Shown here piece by piece: positions 35,857 to 45,840 of a stretch of DNA of 64,000 nt (positions within the stretch are counted from its first letter, which is position 1; every line of letters starts with the position of its first letter). The stretch is taken from contig NC_062221.1 of assembly GCF_902686445.1 (NCBI RefSeq), positions 34,302,575 to 34,366,574 on the forward strand, in the 5' to 3' direction. The stretch comes from Sciurus carolinensis. Lineage: Eukaryota; Chordata; Mammalia; Rodentia; Sciuridae. The notes beneath the pieces are model-generated. The model was not told the DNA's origin and did no database searches. It saw nothing but the letters and a program-made list of their open reading frames with translations. The position numbers were made by a program, and so were the translations under genes.

Positions 35857-36219
35857 CTGTACCATTGGTCTACCTGTCTATTTTGGTGCCAACACCATGT
35901 CGTTTTTGTTACTATTGCTCTACCGTGGAGTTTAAGGTCTGGTATTGTGATGCCTCCTGCTTCACTCTTCCTGCTCAGGATTGCTTTGGCTATTCTGGGT
36001 CTTTTGTTCTTCCAGATGAATTTCATGCTTGCTTTCTCTATTTCTATGAGAAATGTCATGGATTTTAATTGGAATTGCATTAATCTGTATAGCGCCTTTG
36101 GAAGTATGGACATTTTGGTAATATTAATTCTGCCTATCCAAGAACATAGGAGATCTTTCCATCTTCTAACATCTTCAATTTCTTTCTTTAATGTTCTGTA
36201 GTTTTCATTGTAGAGATCC
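35857..36219 (-). pseudogene. L1 ORF2 fragment, after the RT domain
   Basis: Reads in reverse as the ORF2 region just C-terminal to the reverse transcriptase palm. Motifs seen: CSWIGRINITKMSILPKALY, KFIWKNKRPRIAKAIL, GGITIPDLKL and a TTWCWHQNRQVDQW end. The frame is open across this piece but truncated at both sides by the inversion breakpoint and by the inserted duplicate at 36220-36336. Non-functional. Confidence 0.88.
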
Positions 36220-36336
36220 TTCTTCTTTGAAGGTCTTGTAGAACTCAGCTGAGAATCCTTCTGGTCTTGGGCTTTTCTTAATTGATAGACTTTTAATGGT
36301 TTCTTCTATTTCATTGCTTGAAATTGATCTGTTTAA
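36220..36336 (-). repeat. Extra copy of a 117-bp ORF2 segment
   Basis: Matches 36924-37040 with two base differences, no gaps and a constant offset of 704 bp. It sits in the wrong place in the ORF2 order, between the RT core and the post-RT region. A short repeat 'ttcattgtaga' (36203-36213 and 36337-36347) flanks the return to normal order. Confidence 0.92.
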
Positions 36337-36433
36337 TTTCATTGTAGAAAGAACAACCTTGTTGATTAAATTGATTTCCAAGTATTTTATTTATTTATTT
36401 ATTTTGAGGCTTTTGTGAACAGAGTTATTGTCT

Positions 36434-36898
36434 TCATTTTCTTTTCCGATGATGAATGCTTATGAATAAAAATGCTTTAGATTTATGCATGTTGATATTA
36501 TATCCTGCTATTTTGTTCAATTCATTTATTAGGTCTAGAAGTTTTCTGGTGGAGTTTTTTTGATCCTCTCTATATGTAATCATGTCATTGGCAAATAGTG
36601 AGAGCATGAGTTTTTCTTTTCCTATTCGTATCCCTTTAATTTCTTTGGTCTGTCTAATTGCTCTGGCTAGTATTTCAAGGACAATGTTGAATAGAAGTGG
36701 TGAAAGAGGACATCCCTGTCTTGTTCCTGTTTTTAAAGGGAATGCTTTCAGTTTTTCTCCAATATGAATGATGTAGGCCATGGGCTTAGCATAAATAACC
36801 TTTACAATGTTCAGGTATGTTCCTACTATCCCTAATTTTTCTAGTGTTTTGAGCATGAAGGGGTATTGTATTTTGTCAAACACTTTGTATTTTGTCAA
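36434..36898 (-). pseudogene. L1 ORF2 reverse transcriptase core fragment
   Basis: A 154-codon reverse frame spans the RT palm and thumb: [20 protein letters not shown] (motif B region), then the active-site motif, then the thumb stretch [18 protein letters not shown] and KSKAF. The catalytic motif reads LFANDM where L1 enzymes have FADD, so one of the paired aspartates is Asn. Motif A upstream is deleted. The protein could not polymerise DNA. Confidence 0.88.
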
Positions 36899-36900
36899 AT

Positions 36901-37130
36901 ACTTTGAGGAGTATTGGAGTGAGTTCTTCTTTGAAGGTCTTGTAGAACTCAGCTGAGAATCCTTCTGGTCTTGGGCTTTTCTTAATTGATAGGCTTTTGA
37001 TGGTTTCTTCTATTTCATTGCTTGAAATTGATCTGTTTAAATTGTGTATGTCCTCCTGGTTCAGTTTGGGAGGATCATATGTCTTTAGAAATTTGTGGAT
37101 GTCTTCAATATTTTCTATTTTGTTGACAAG
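36901..37130 (-). pseudogene. L1 ORF2 fragment, start of RT region
   Basis: Reverse frame with [40 protein letters not shown] and [18 protein letters not shown], the linker and first RT block of L1 ORF2. It then jumps into VFDKIQ of the motif A end. Roughly 130 residues with the RT fingers are missing at 36880-36900. The endonuclease domain is absent because the element was truncated. Confidence 0.85.
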
Positions 37131-37832
37131 TAGACCAATGGTACAGGATAAAAGACACAGAGACATACCCACAAAAGTATAGTTATCTCATACTAGACAA
37201 AGGTGCCAAAAACTTATAATGGAGAAAAGATAGCCTGTTCAACAAATGGTGCTGGCAAAACAGGAAATCCATAGGCAGTAAAATGAAATTAAACTCCTAT
37301 CTTTCACGCTGTACAAAACTCAACTCAAAATGGATCAAGGATCTAGGAATTAGGCCTGAGACCCTTCACCAAATAGGAGAAAAAGTAGGCCCAAATCTCC
37401 ATCACATTGGCTTAGGACAGACTTCCATAACAAGATCCCCATAGCATAAGAAATAAAAGCAAGAATCAATAAATGGGACAGATTCAAACTAAACAGCTTT
37501 TTCTCAGCAAAGGATACAATCAATAATGTGAAAAGAGAACCTACAGAGTGGGAGAAAATCTTTTCCACACACACTTCAGACACAGCACTTATCTCCAAAA
37601 TTTATAAAGAATTTTAAAACTTTACACCAGAAATACGAAGAATCCAATCAATAAATGGGCTAAGGAAATGGGCAGACACTTCACAGAAGATAAACAGGTG
37701 ATCAACAAATATATGAAAAAGTGCTCATCATCCCTAGTAATTAGAGAAATGTAAATTAAACCACCCTAAGATTTCAACTAACTCCTATTAGAATGGCTAT
37801 TATCAAGAACACAAGCAATAATAAGTGTTGGT

Positions 37833-38234
37833 GTGGATGTGGGAGAAAAAGCACCCTCATACACTGCTGGTGGAGTTGCAAATTTGTGCAACCACTCTGG
37901 AAAGCAGTATGGAGATTCCTCAGATAACTTGGAATCAATCCACCATTTGACTCATTATCCCACTTCTCGGTTTATAGCCAAAAGACTTTCAGCATACTAC
38001 AGTGACACAGCCACATCAATGTTCATAGCAGCTCAATTCACAATAGCTAGATTGTGGAATCCACTGAGACGCCCTTTAATTGGTGAATGGATAAAGAAAC
38101 TGTGGTATATATACACAATGGAATATTACTCAGTCATAAAGAAGAATAAAATTATGGCATTTGTGGGAAAATGGATGAAGTTGGAAAATATCATGCTAAC
38201 TGAATTAGGTCAAATCCCAAAACCCAAAGACTGA
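37833..38234 (+). pseudogene. L1 ORF2 C-terminus
   Basis: The second half of this open frame reads as the ORF2 C-terminus: SMFIAAQFTIARLWNP, GEWIKKLWYIYTMEYYSVIK, AFVGKWMKLENIML. The first half is out of frame relative to the Cys-containing knuckle visible in another frame at 37862-37882 (HCWWSCK), so a frameshift lies near 37980-37990. The 3' UTR follows directly. Confidence 0.87.
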
Positions 38235-38535
38235 ATGTTTTCTCTGATAAGTGGATGACCATACATAACAAGGTGGGGGGGGATGGGCGGAAGAGAAGAA
38301 TGGAGGAACTTCGGATAGTGTAGAGGAAAATGGGGTGGGAGAGGGTGAGGGACAGAAAGACAGTAGAACAAGACAGACAGTATTACCCTATGTATATGTA
38401 TGATTACATGAATGGTGTGAATTTACATTGTGTACAACCATAGAAATGAAAAATTGTACCCCATTTGTGTCCAATGAATCAAAATGCAGTCTGTAAAAAT
38501 GAAAAAAAATTTAATTAAAAATATATAATATCCAA

Positions 38536-38975
38536 TGATCTTAAAGTCCATTCCTGCATATCTTTCATTTTAACCTATGACCTTGTTCTTCCATAATTTG
38601 CATTCCTGTGGTCCAATACCTTATCTTTGTAGCACTGTGGGGCTACAGTCCTTATGATTCTGTTTCTTCTGGAACTGCAGTATAGAGAGCTCTTCAAATA
38701 CATTTCCCAGCATGTATAAAAACCTTGAATACCTATCAAGACCTCTCATATTGCCAGTACTTTAAAATGTCTTTTCTGACTCATAGTGACAATTAATTAA
38801 TGCATTTATTTTTTTCCTCCATTCAGAAGACATTTTAATACATTACATATATTTTTGATTATTGAACTGCTATTTTCCTTAATTATATGTACCAAAGAAG
38901 TTGAGAAAAAAGTAGGAGAGAGGAAGTAGAAAAGCAATTGAGATGAGATGGAAATAAATCATATGAATTTTTTTA
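38536..38975. other. Spacer between two L1 insertions
   Basis: No repeat or exon recognised. It separates the tails of two L1s that point toward each other. Confidence 0.4.
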
Positions 38976-39830
38976 TATTTTATTTGTTCTAATTAGTTAC
39001 ACTTTACAGTAGAAAGCATTTTGACACATCATACATAAGTGGAATATAACTTTTCATTCTTCTGGTTGTACATGATGCAGAATCACACTGGTTGTGTAAA
39101 CATATACTTACATAGGGAAATAATGTCCAATTCATTCTACTATCCTTCCTATCACTATATCCCTCCCTTCCCTTCAGTCCTTTCTGCCTAGTCCAAGGTT
39201 CCTGTATTTTTCCCTAGCTGCCCCACTTATTGTGAATTAGCATCTGCTTATCAGAGAAAACATTCAGTCTTTGATTCTTTGGAATTGGCTTATTTCACTT
39301 AGCATGATATTCTTCAGATCTATCCATTTTCCTGCAAGTGCCATAATTTCATTCTTCTTTAAGGCTGAGTAATATTCCATTGTGTATATATACCACATTT
39401 TCTTTATCCATTTGTTTCAGGTTGGTTCCATAGTTTAACTGTTGTAAATTGAGCTAATGATGTGATTGTCACTGTAGTAGGTTGATTTTAAGTCCTTAGG
39501 GTATAAGCCAAGGAGTGGGATAGCTGGGCCAAATGGTGGTTCCATTTCAAGTTTTCTGAGGAATCCTTATACTGTTTTCCATAATGGTTGCACCACTTTG
39601 CAGTCTGACCCAATAAATAGGCCAAGGAACTGAACAGACACTTCACAAAAGAAGAAATAACAATCGATCAACAAATATATGAAAAAAAGTTCAACATCTC
39701 TAGCAATTACAGAAAGGCAAATCAAAACTCTTAACATTTTATCTCATTGTCAGAATGGCAATTATCATGAGTACAAGAAATAATAAATGCTTGCAAGGTT
39801 GTGGGGAAAAAGGTACACTCATACAAATCA
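38976..39830 (-). mobile_element. Squirrel L1 with 5' inversion, reverse
   Basis: From a T-rich start to 39605 the L1 3' UTR and ORF2 tail run on the minus strand ('ccattgtgtatatataccaca', 'ccacttattgtgaattagcat'). From 39606 ('tgacccaataaataggcc') to about 39830 the next upstream ORF2 sequence appears forward. The two pieces meet in L1 order almost exactly ('cactcatac' then 'gactgcaaa'), so little was lost. A weak TSD is possible at 38957-38974 and 39824-39840. Confidence 0.88.
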
Positions 39831-39840
39831 AATATTTTTT

Positions 39841-40390
39841 AAAGTGAAATTCCACTCAAGATTCTATCAAAGAAGAAATAAAAATATATGTCCACAAAAA
39901 AGTCATACATGAATGTTCACAGAAGTTTTATTAGTGTGTTTAAAAAACAAAGAGTATTCCAAAAGTCTAGCTATGGGAGGCTGGATCAAATTGTCTTATT
40001 TTTGTACAATGGGATAAAATGCCACTCCACAATGAAAAGGAACAAACTTCTCATGCATACATCAATTTGGATGAATATCACAGAAATTTAACTCAATAAA
40101 AAATTTAAATGTACATTAAAGAATACATGTGAAATTCTAAAATGAACACAAATAATATTTGGTAAATAGAAAAGAGGTGGTGATGAATGACTAAAATTGG
40201 GTATGAAGGAATTACTGGGATGATGGACATATTCAATATGTTGATTGTGTGTGCAAAGCAAAGATGGATTTACTTGTTACAACTTATTAAATCATACACT
40301 AAAGATATATGCAACAAAGAATGCAAGAAAGATATATATGCAAGATATATGCAAAAAATAACTATAAACAAATATTGATTTTATATTTAC
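39841..40390 (+). mobile_element. Old L1 3' part
   Basis: 'aaatatatgtccacaaaaaag', 'gaatgttcacagaag', 'aatttggatgaatatcacag' and 'gatgatggacatattcaatatgttgattgtg' are ordered as in an L1M 3' end. Confidence 0.7.
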
Positions 40391-40583
40391 CTTTATTTTT
40401 AATATTTACTCTTTTCTGCAGGCTGGCAAATCTGAAAATATGTTCTGTATATTCACTACATTAAATAACAAGTAATTACAAGGACAATAACGAGACCCAG
40501 AAGAGAAGAGAATTACAAAAGTGGAGAGATATCCAGGATATATTCTGTAGGTAGAAATTAGAATTATTCATATGAACTTATAC

Positions 40584-40619
<36 letters not shown>

Positions 40620-40626
40620 CATACAC
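40584..40626. repeat. (CA)n microsatellite
   Basis: About 20 CA units with two interruptions. An A15 run follows at 40663-40677. Confidence 0.93.
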
Positions 40627-40677
40627 GTCATGGGTATCTACTGATTTTGCTCATTTTCTGAGAAAAAAAAAAAAAAA

Positions 40678-42159
40678 GTGTTAGAAACATTTGTTCTAGA
40701 TATCTTTCCAAGGATCTTTTTATAGCAAATAGGCTAAGAGGATAAACATAGTGCCTTCTCCTCCCTCTGGAGCACAGAGCATATTTGCTTCCTGATCAGA
40801 GTAGTAAAGATAATGTCTCACTCCAGGGTAAAGTGTAGGCAGATTTTCAACCAGCTTCTTTATAACACTGAGTCTCCTCAAGTCAAGTTTCCTTAGTAGT
40901 GAGGTGATCTACTATGTGGGAAGCATCCACCCGAACCCAAGTACAAATGAACCCTGCCGGGATTGGGAGCAAGAGAAACTGACAGAAACATTAAGTTCAT
41001 GCTTGATGTGTCATGAGTAATAAAGTCCGTAAATTCTGCTGCTTGCGTTTGTGGACCTTGGCAAGCTTAGTTTTCAAGTAGCATAAAAAATCTCACAATC
41101 CAGTTTCTGATAACACTTCTATTTTTTTCTAGATTGTTCTGCTGATAGGACCTAAAATCAAGGAAATAAGGTCTTCCTGACCATACCCGACATGCACATC
41201 ATCTTGATCTTGAATATCATTCTACATTTGAAGAAAACAAAACTTTTTAAAGAAATCACTGAATCCAGTGCTGGTACAGGTGCAGATGAAGTAAATTTGT
41301 GCTAAAGAAGGATAAGAGTGAATTTTAACCAAGAGATATTTAATATCACTGGTTGGCAAACAATCAGTATCACTTGCCTTCCAATATATAACACTGAGAA
41401 GACATGTTGCTTTAATATTGTTCCTGCCTAGACTGCATAAACTAAATCTCCTCATGTGAAAATGCCAACCAATGACATTCTACAATATAAAAGACCTGTG
41501 TTCTTCAGAAAGTAAAGGTCACACAGGACAAAGAAACTCTGACCATGTATTACAATTACCCATTAGCAACAGGCTACTGATGACCTGCCAAGGCATAATG
41601 TCTCATGAGTCCAGCAGCAGATAGAAATAGTACAACTGGAATTAAACATGAACAGGACCAGAGGGCACAAGTAACCTGTGTAAGTTGAGAGTCAAAGTCC
41701 CAAACAAGTTTCTAGGGCTTGGACCTATTTCCATATGGGGTACTCCATCTCACCAGCTAAAGAAAGAGAAAAGTGTTACCTAGGTTTGTGAATGGTTTGG
41801 TTGAATATGTGTGCAGAAGCTGAGGATTGACATCAGCAACCTCACAAATCACAATCAGGTATGGTCCTCAGAGACATTAGAGAAGGAGAATCATACCTTG
41901 AGGCTGACAGTAGGGAAATTACTTTGTACAGAAAGAGAGCTAGCCTGAGATGAGAATATATACACCTTTGTAGATGGTGCTAAATGACCAGGTCTGGTCA
42001 GCTACTTGGAAGTAAAAGGTTACGAATTTTGAATAAAAGAAAGTCTAGGGTAAAATCATGTGTGTGAATATATGGAACACACAGTATGAAAATGAGGTAC
42101 TGCACCTTCACGACCAAGAACCACACACCACCATAGAAGAGCTGAACAACCAAGTACAC
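40678..42159. other. Unclassified, possibly decayed ERV internal DNA
   Basis: Even base composition and phrases such as 'aggaccagagggcacaag' (about 41655-41672) hint at old ERVL/MaLR internal sequence. 'gtaataaagtccgtaaattctg' near 41018-41039 could be an LTR end. I cannot align either with confidence. The short reverse frame at 41222-41455 has no known domain. Confidence 0.25.
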
Positions 42160-42162
42160 CAA

Positions 42163-42245
42163 AGGCTACATACTTTTTCTGTAAAGGGCCAGAGATGAGA
42201 AATAACTTAGGGATTGCAAGTCATGTATTATCTCTGTCACTTATT
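42163..42245 (+). mobile_element. hAT-Charlie MITE fossil (MER58-like), 5' part
   Basis: 'actttttctgtaaagggccagag' is the hallmark 5' region of this family, followed by 'tagggattgcaagtcatg' and 'atctctgtcac'. It complements the 3' part seen at 27030-27178. Confidence 0.75.
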
Positions 42246-42429
42246 TGTATATGTAGTTTGTTGTCTGTTCATTTTCAACCCTCTCAAATATCAAAATATC
42301 TCTGATGAGCTGAAATAGGATGATTTTGAAATTCAAATGAAACTCGGAGGCTTTTAAATTGGTGAACTTGGAGAAAAGCCTAAGGGTCAAAGCATAATAT
42401 GTTTATATATCACCTAAATACACACAAAC

Positions 42430-42530
42430 ACTTTTTTTTTTTTTTAACACTAGGGATTAAATCCAGAGCTGCTTTACCACTGAGCTACATTCCCAGTCTG
42501 TTTTTAATTTTTTGTTTATTTTGAGACACC
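42430..42530 (-). mobile_element. Truncated MEN SINE (ID half), reverse
   Basis: T-tail, 'ctagggattaaatccagagctgctt', 'ccactgagctacattcccag', then the linker and only the first bases of the B1 half ('ttttgagaca'). The B1 half is missing. Confidence 0.85.
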
Positions 42531-43989
42531 CAGTCATAGATGTATATTTTTAATTGAATATCACTATGTTTTATATGTAGTAATTATAAGTTCTCACTTA
42601 TAATTCAGCACCAAATACATGTGCTTTTTGATGTATATTAATCATAATCCACATTTCTTATTTTCTCCCATTTTGTTGTAATTTTCCTGTACCATATATC
42701 TGAAATTGCAGCATCTCTAGCTCATCATCTCTAGTTTGCAATTCCTAAACTTATTGTCCACAAAAGAGAATTTGAACCTACTTTGAAATATTTATTGATC
42801 CTTTTTAGTTAGGGTTAAATTATCTGCCTTGTTAGTAAGATTTCTAGTAATTCGATGGGTCATATTTTCCATCTAATATTTTACACACTAATGAATTTTA
42901 TAAATGTCCAACAATTTTGTTCTCACAATGATATATAACTTGTGACAGAACTTTATAGATAAGATACTATCAATAGAAGCTAATAGGAATGTTTCTTGAC
43001 CATTTTCATCGTAAATTATTTTTATAGATTATCATGCTGAGTATTTTAATTCTGATTTATAAGTCAACTTGGACTTGATAATTTACCTCTAGTCACGAGG
43101 CTGCTATATAGTGCTGAATGAATGAATAAAATTATTATTGAATATATATAATTCACTTTTTGATTATTTAAATATATGATAATCTATGAGACTTAATTCA
43201 GTGTGATGTAGTGATATTAGAAGTCAGATATTTTATATCACCAGAAATTTAGAATTAAAAGGTTAGGTCAAAAAATGAAAATATTACATGTATGCCTGTC
43301 TACATATCTGTTTTTAACATTTTAAAATATAAATAAACATGTTTTATTTGGATCTTCCCAGAATATTCAAAATGTGTTCTTTCTTCATGTCTGTGTTCTG
43401 TCTTTCTGATTAAGAACTTGAAATTGAATGCAGTGTTAGAGAGAAATAGATGAAGCTCAAAGAAACATATCATGAGAACGATTCAGCCATAGGGATTTAT
43501 AGCCAGTTATTCTCATGTAGAAGAAATTCTTTCACATATTTCCTCAAATATTTCATATATTTCACAAACAAACACACAAACAGAGGCTTGGCACAGCCAT
43601 TTGCCAACCTATTGTTCATAAGCTCATGACATATGCATGTAAAAGTAAACAATATATTAATTTTATGTTGTGTGTAAGTTGGGGATGAATGATGAATATA
43701 TTCAGATCATGATAGTTTTGACCTAGGTCTCATATTTAATAATATTACACATCAAAGCATTTGAAAATGTTTGAAACTTTGGTAAGTGACCAGAAAATGT
43801 GAATTACAGAAATAAGAACATTTGACATTATGAGTATCTTTGGTAAATGTTTAAATGGGAGCCCTGTGAATTATCACCATCTAAGGAGACAGAGCCCCTA
43901 TCCTCAGTCCCTGTGAAAGGGTAAGAACCTAACTAACTTCAATAAGCTTTAATGATAAATAAATAAATATAAATGGGATGACCTAATTA
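42531..43989. other. AT-rich DNA, nothing recognised
   Basis: No repeat family, exon or RNA gene that I can support. A short AAAT run lies at 43955-43970. Confidence 0.35.
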
Positions 43990-44640
43990 CACATACTAAT
44001 CTACTTCCTAATGTCCCTACTACTTTCCTTTAGCTCTTCCCAGGACCGAAATATTCTTCCACCTTTGGTTTCAGCAGAGTTGTTCTCAGTAGTGTTGCAT
44101 AAAGTCTTCTGGGCCTATTTAACTCCATTGTTTTTTGACACCCCATACCCCATGCCCAGAAGTTGCAGAACTGAAGTGTGTGAGGTTATCCAAGAGAAAA
44201 AGAAAATCGCAACCACCACACTAGGAAATATCAGGGTGCGGAACCACTTTCTCTTAAAAGAGGCCCACTCCCCCACCCCCACCCGCCACTGCCACCCAGA
44301 ACAGGTGTGGTGACCATGCTTCCCATGCCCTGGTGCTTTGCTGCTTCTTTCTCTAAGCTTAGTTGTTTGGAATTAACATTTGTAAAACTAAAAATGTAGG
44401 CAAGAGAGACTTCCTAAGTCTTCCCTTAGGCAGCTTGGCCTGCTCACCCTCAATCATTGGGTAGGGTCTCATCACACTGGTCAGGAATTCCTGCAACCTC
44501 TCAGGTTCGGAAGTTGTCAAGAGAAACTGCTCCTTTGGCCTCTCATCTGAGAATCTTATGACTGGAAATAGCTGGCTATAGGGAGGAAAGAGTTAAAGAG
44601 GGGGCCCTGAGTGGAAAAGCAGGCCAGTTGTTAGTGCAAC
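43990..44640. other. G+C-richer unique-looking block
   Basis: Its base composition stands out from the AT-rich flanks. It includes a C-rich run near 44263-44285 and a forward 100-codon frame at 44011-44313 that I do not recognise: no signal peptide, membrane segment or family motif, a Pro/His-rich end and no splice or Kozak support. It could be an unlisted LTR, an unannotated exon or a regulatory block. Confidence 0.3.
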
Positions 44641-44654
44641 TTAATTTATAACTT

Positions 44655-44782
44655 TTGATTTTAGAAACAGATTCTCACTATGTTGCCCAGGCTGGTCTCA
44701 AATCGCTGGGCTTTAGCAATACTTCCGCCTCAGGCTCTTGGGGTAATTGGGATCCCAAACATGCATAACCACACCCAGGTTT
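44655..44782 (-). mobile_element. 7SL-derived SINE monomer, reverse
   Basis: 'tctcactatgttgcccaggctggtctcaaa' with 'cctcaggctcttggggtaattgggatcc' and 'aaccacaccca' match the 7SL-derived monomer shared by early B1 and Alu relatives. There is no ID partner, and the sequence is closer to the generic 7SL monomer than to the MEN left half. Probably an old proto-B1 type copy. Confidence 0.8.
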
Positions 44783-45578
44783 GACTCATAACTTTTAAGT
44801 ATTATGATACATAATTTAGAGATCCTAAAAATTGGTTATACCCATGTATTTCAATTATGCATGAAATAGATGGGCCAAGATTAAATCAATACTACTTACC
44901 TTTCTTCCTGAAAGAAAGAACCATAACTAGCAACTACAGAAAGTAGTGAATTGTTTCTAAGACTTGATTGAGTCAATTACTTATTTCAAGAGAAAGAATT
45001 TGCTTCAAGATCAATTACACCAACTTCTTGCTTGCTTCAAAATTTCCTCATACAATATAATAACTTCTTACCAAATTTTTTTTGAATCCCAAGAAAAGCC
45101 TATTTAATCCATCAATGTTCCAACATGAACTGCAAATTCAGACTAGAATTTATAAATATCTTTTTTATAACCTCCCAGTGACATTTACAGAAGTTACAGA
45201 TAAACATATTTTGAAATAATATTTTCTCTGTATAGTAACTTAGGCAAATGTAAATTTGTATTTGTTCTATCTAGTCAATACTTGATTACAAGTATTTCCT
45301 GAGTGCACACTCAATATCAAGCACATGCTGGATACAGGCATGTTCAAAATAGTAAAAGATTTTGTAAATTTTCACAAGAAATTCACTGTCTAGGAGCATG
45401 TCTCTTAACATTCCAATCCAATGTCCCAATATTGCTAATTGATACTCCATGTTTAAGAAAAAATAGCTTCTTTATTAAGACTGAAAACACACACAAATTT
45501 TTTTGTTTCCTAAGTGTGTAGTATTAAAAATGCAAATATTCAAGTGAAACCAAACTTGTACTTAATAGAAAATACACA
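44783..45578. other. Mostly unrecognised; possible ancient repeat inside
   Basis: At 45280-45410 'cctgagtgcacactcaatatc' and 'aaattcactgtctaggag' could be a very old interspersed repeat (the 'ctgccctcatggagcttacagtctag' type). Otherwise nothing. Confidence 0.3.
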
Positions 45579-45592
45579 AGAAGTAAAATTCT

Positions 45593-45593
45593 A

Positions 45594-45624
<31 letters not shown>

Positions 45625-45825
45625 GGTATCAGGGATTGAACCTAGGGTGTCTGTTAACCTCTGAAACACATCCCCAGCGCCTTTTTATTTTTTATTTTGA
45701 GACAGGCTCTCGCTAAGTTACCTAGCACCTCACTGAGTTGCTGAGGCTGGCCTTGAACTTGTGATCCTCCTGCCTCAGGCTTCTGAGCCACTGGGATTAC
45801 AGGCGTGTGCCACTTGGCCCTGGCT
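45593..45825 (-). mobile_element. MEN SINE, reverse, long T tail
   Basis: T28 tail, ID half 'ggtatcagggattgaacct', complete B1 half to 'gccacttggccctggct'. A 14-bp TSD with two mismatches (45579-45592 and 45827-45840). The long, nearly pure tail suggests a fairly recent insertion. Confidence 0.94.
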
Positions 45826-45840
45826 GAGAAATAAGATTCT

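Larger units (their letters stand above)
35854..38515 (+). mobile_element. Squirrel L1 with large 5' inversion
   Basis: 35854-37130 carries ORF2 in reverse. 37131-38515 carries the rest of ORF2 and the 3' UTR forward, ending in an A-rich tail. The 19-bp sequence 'tagaccaatggtacaggat' is present at both breakpoints, reversed at 35854-35872 and forward at 37131-37149, as expected if two cDNA primings overlapped. A likely TSD 'aaatat(g/a)atatcca' lies at 35841-35854 and 38519-38534. Total about 2.66 kb of a roughly 6-7 kb parent. Confidence 0.9.

Noticed and set aside
38957..38974. Clear TSD for the reverse L1 at 38976-39830
   Set aside because: The similarity with 39824-39840 is only partial and AT-rich, so it is reported as possible rather than as proof.
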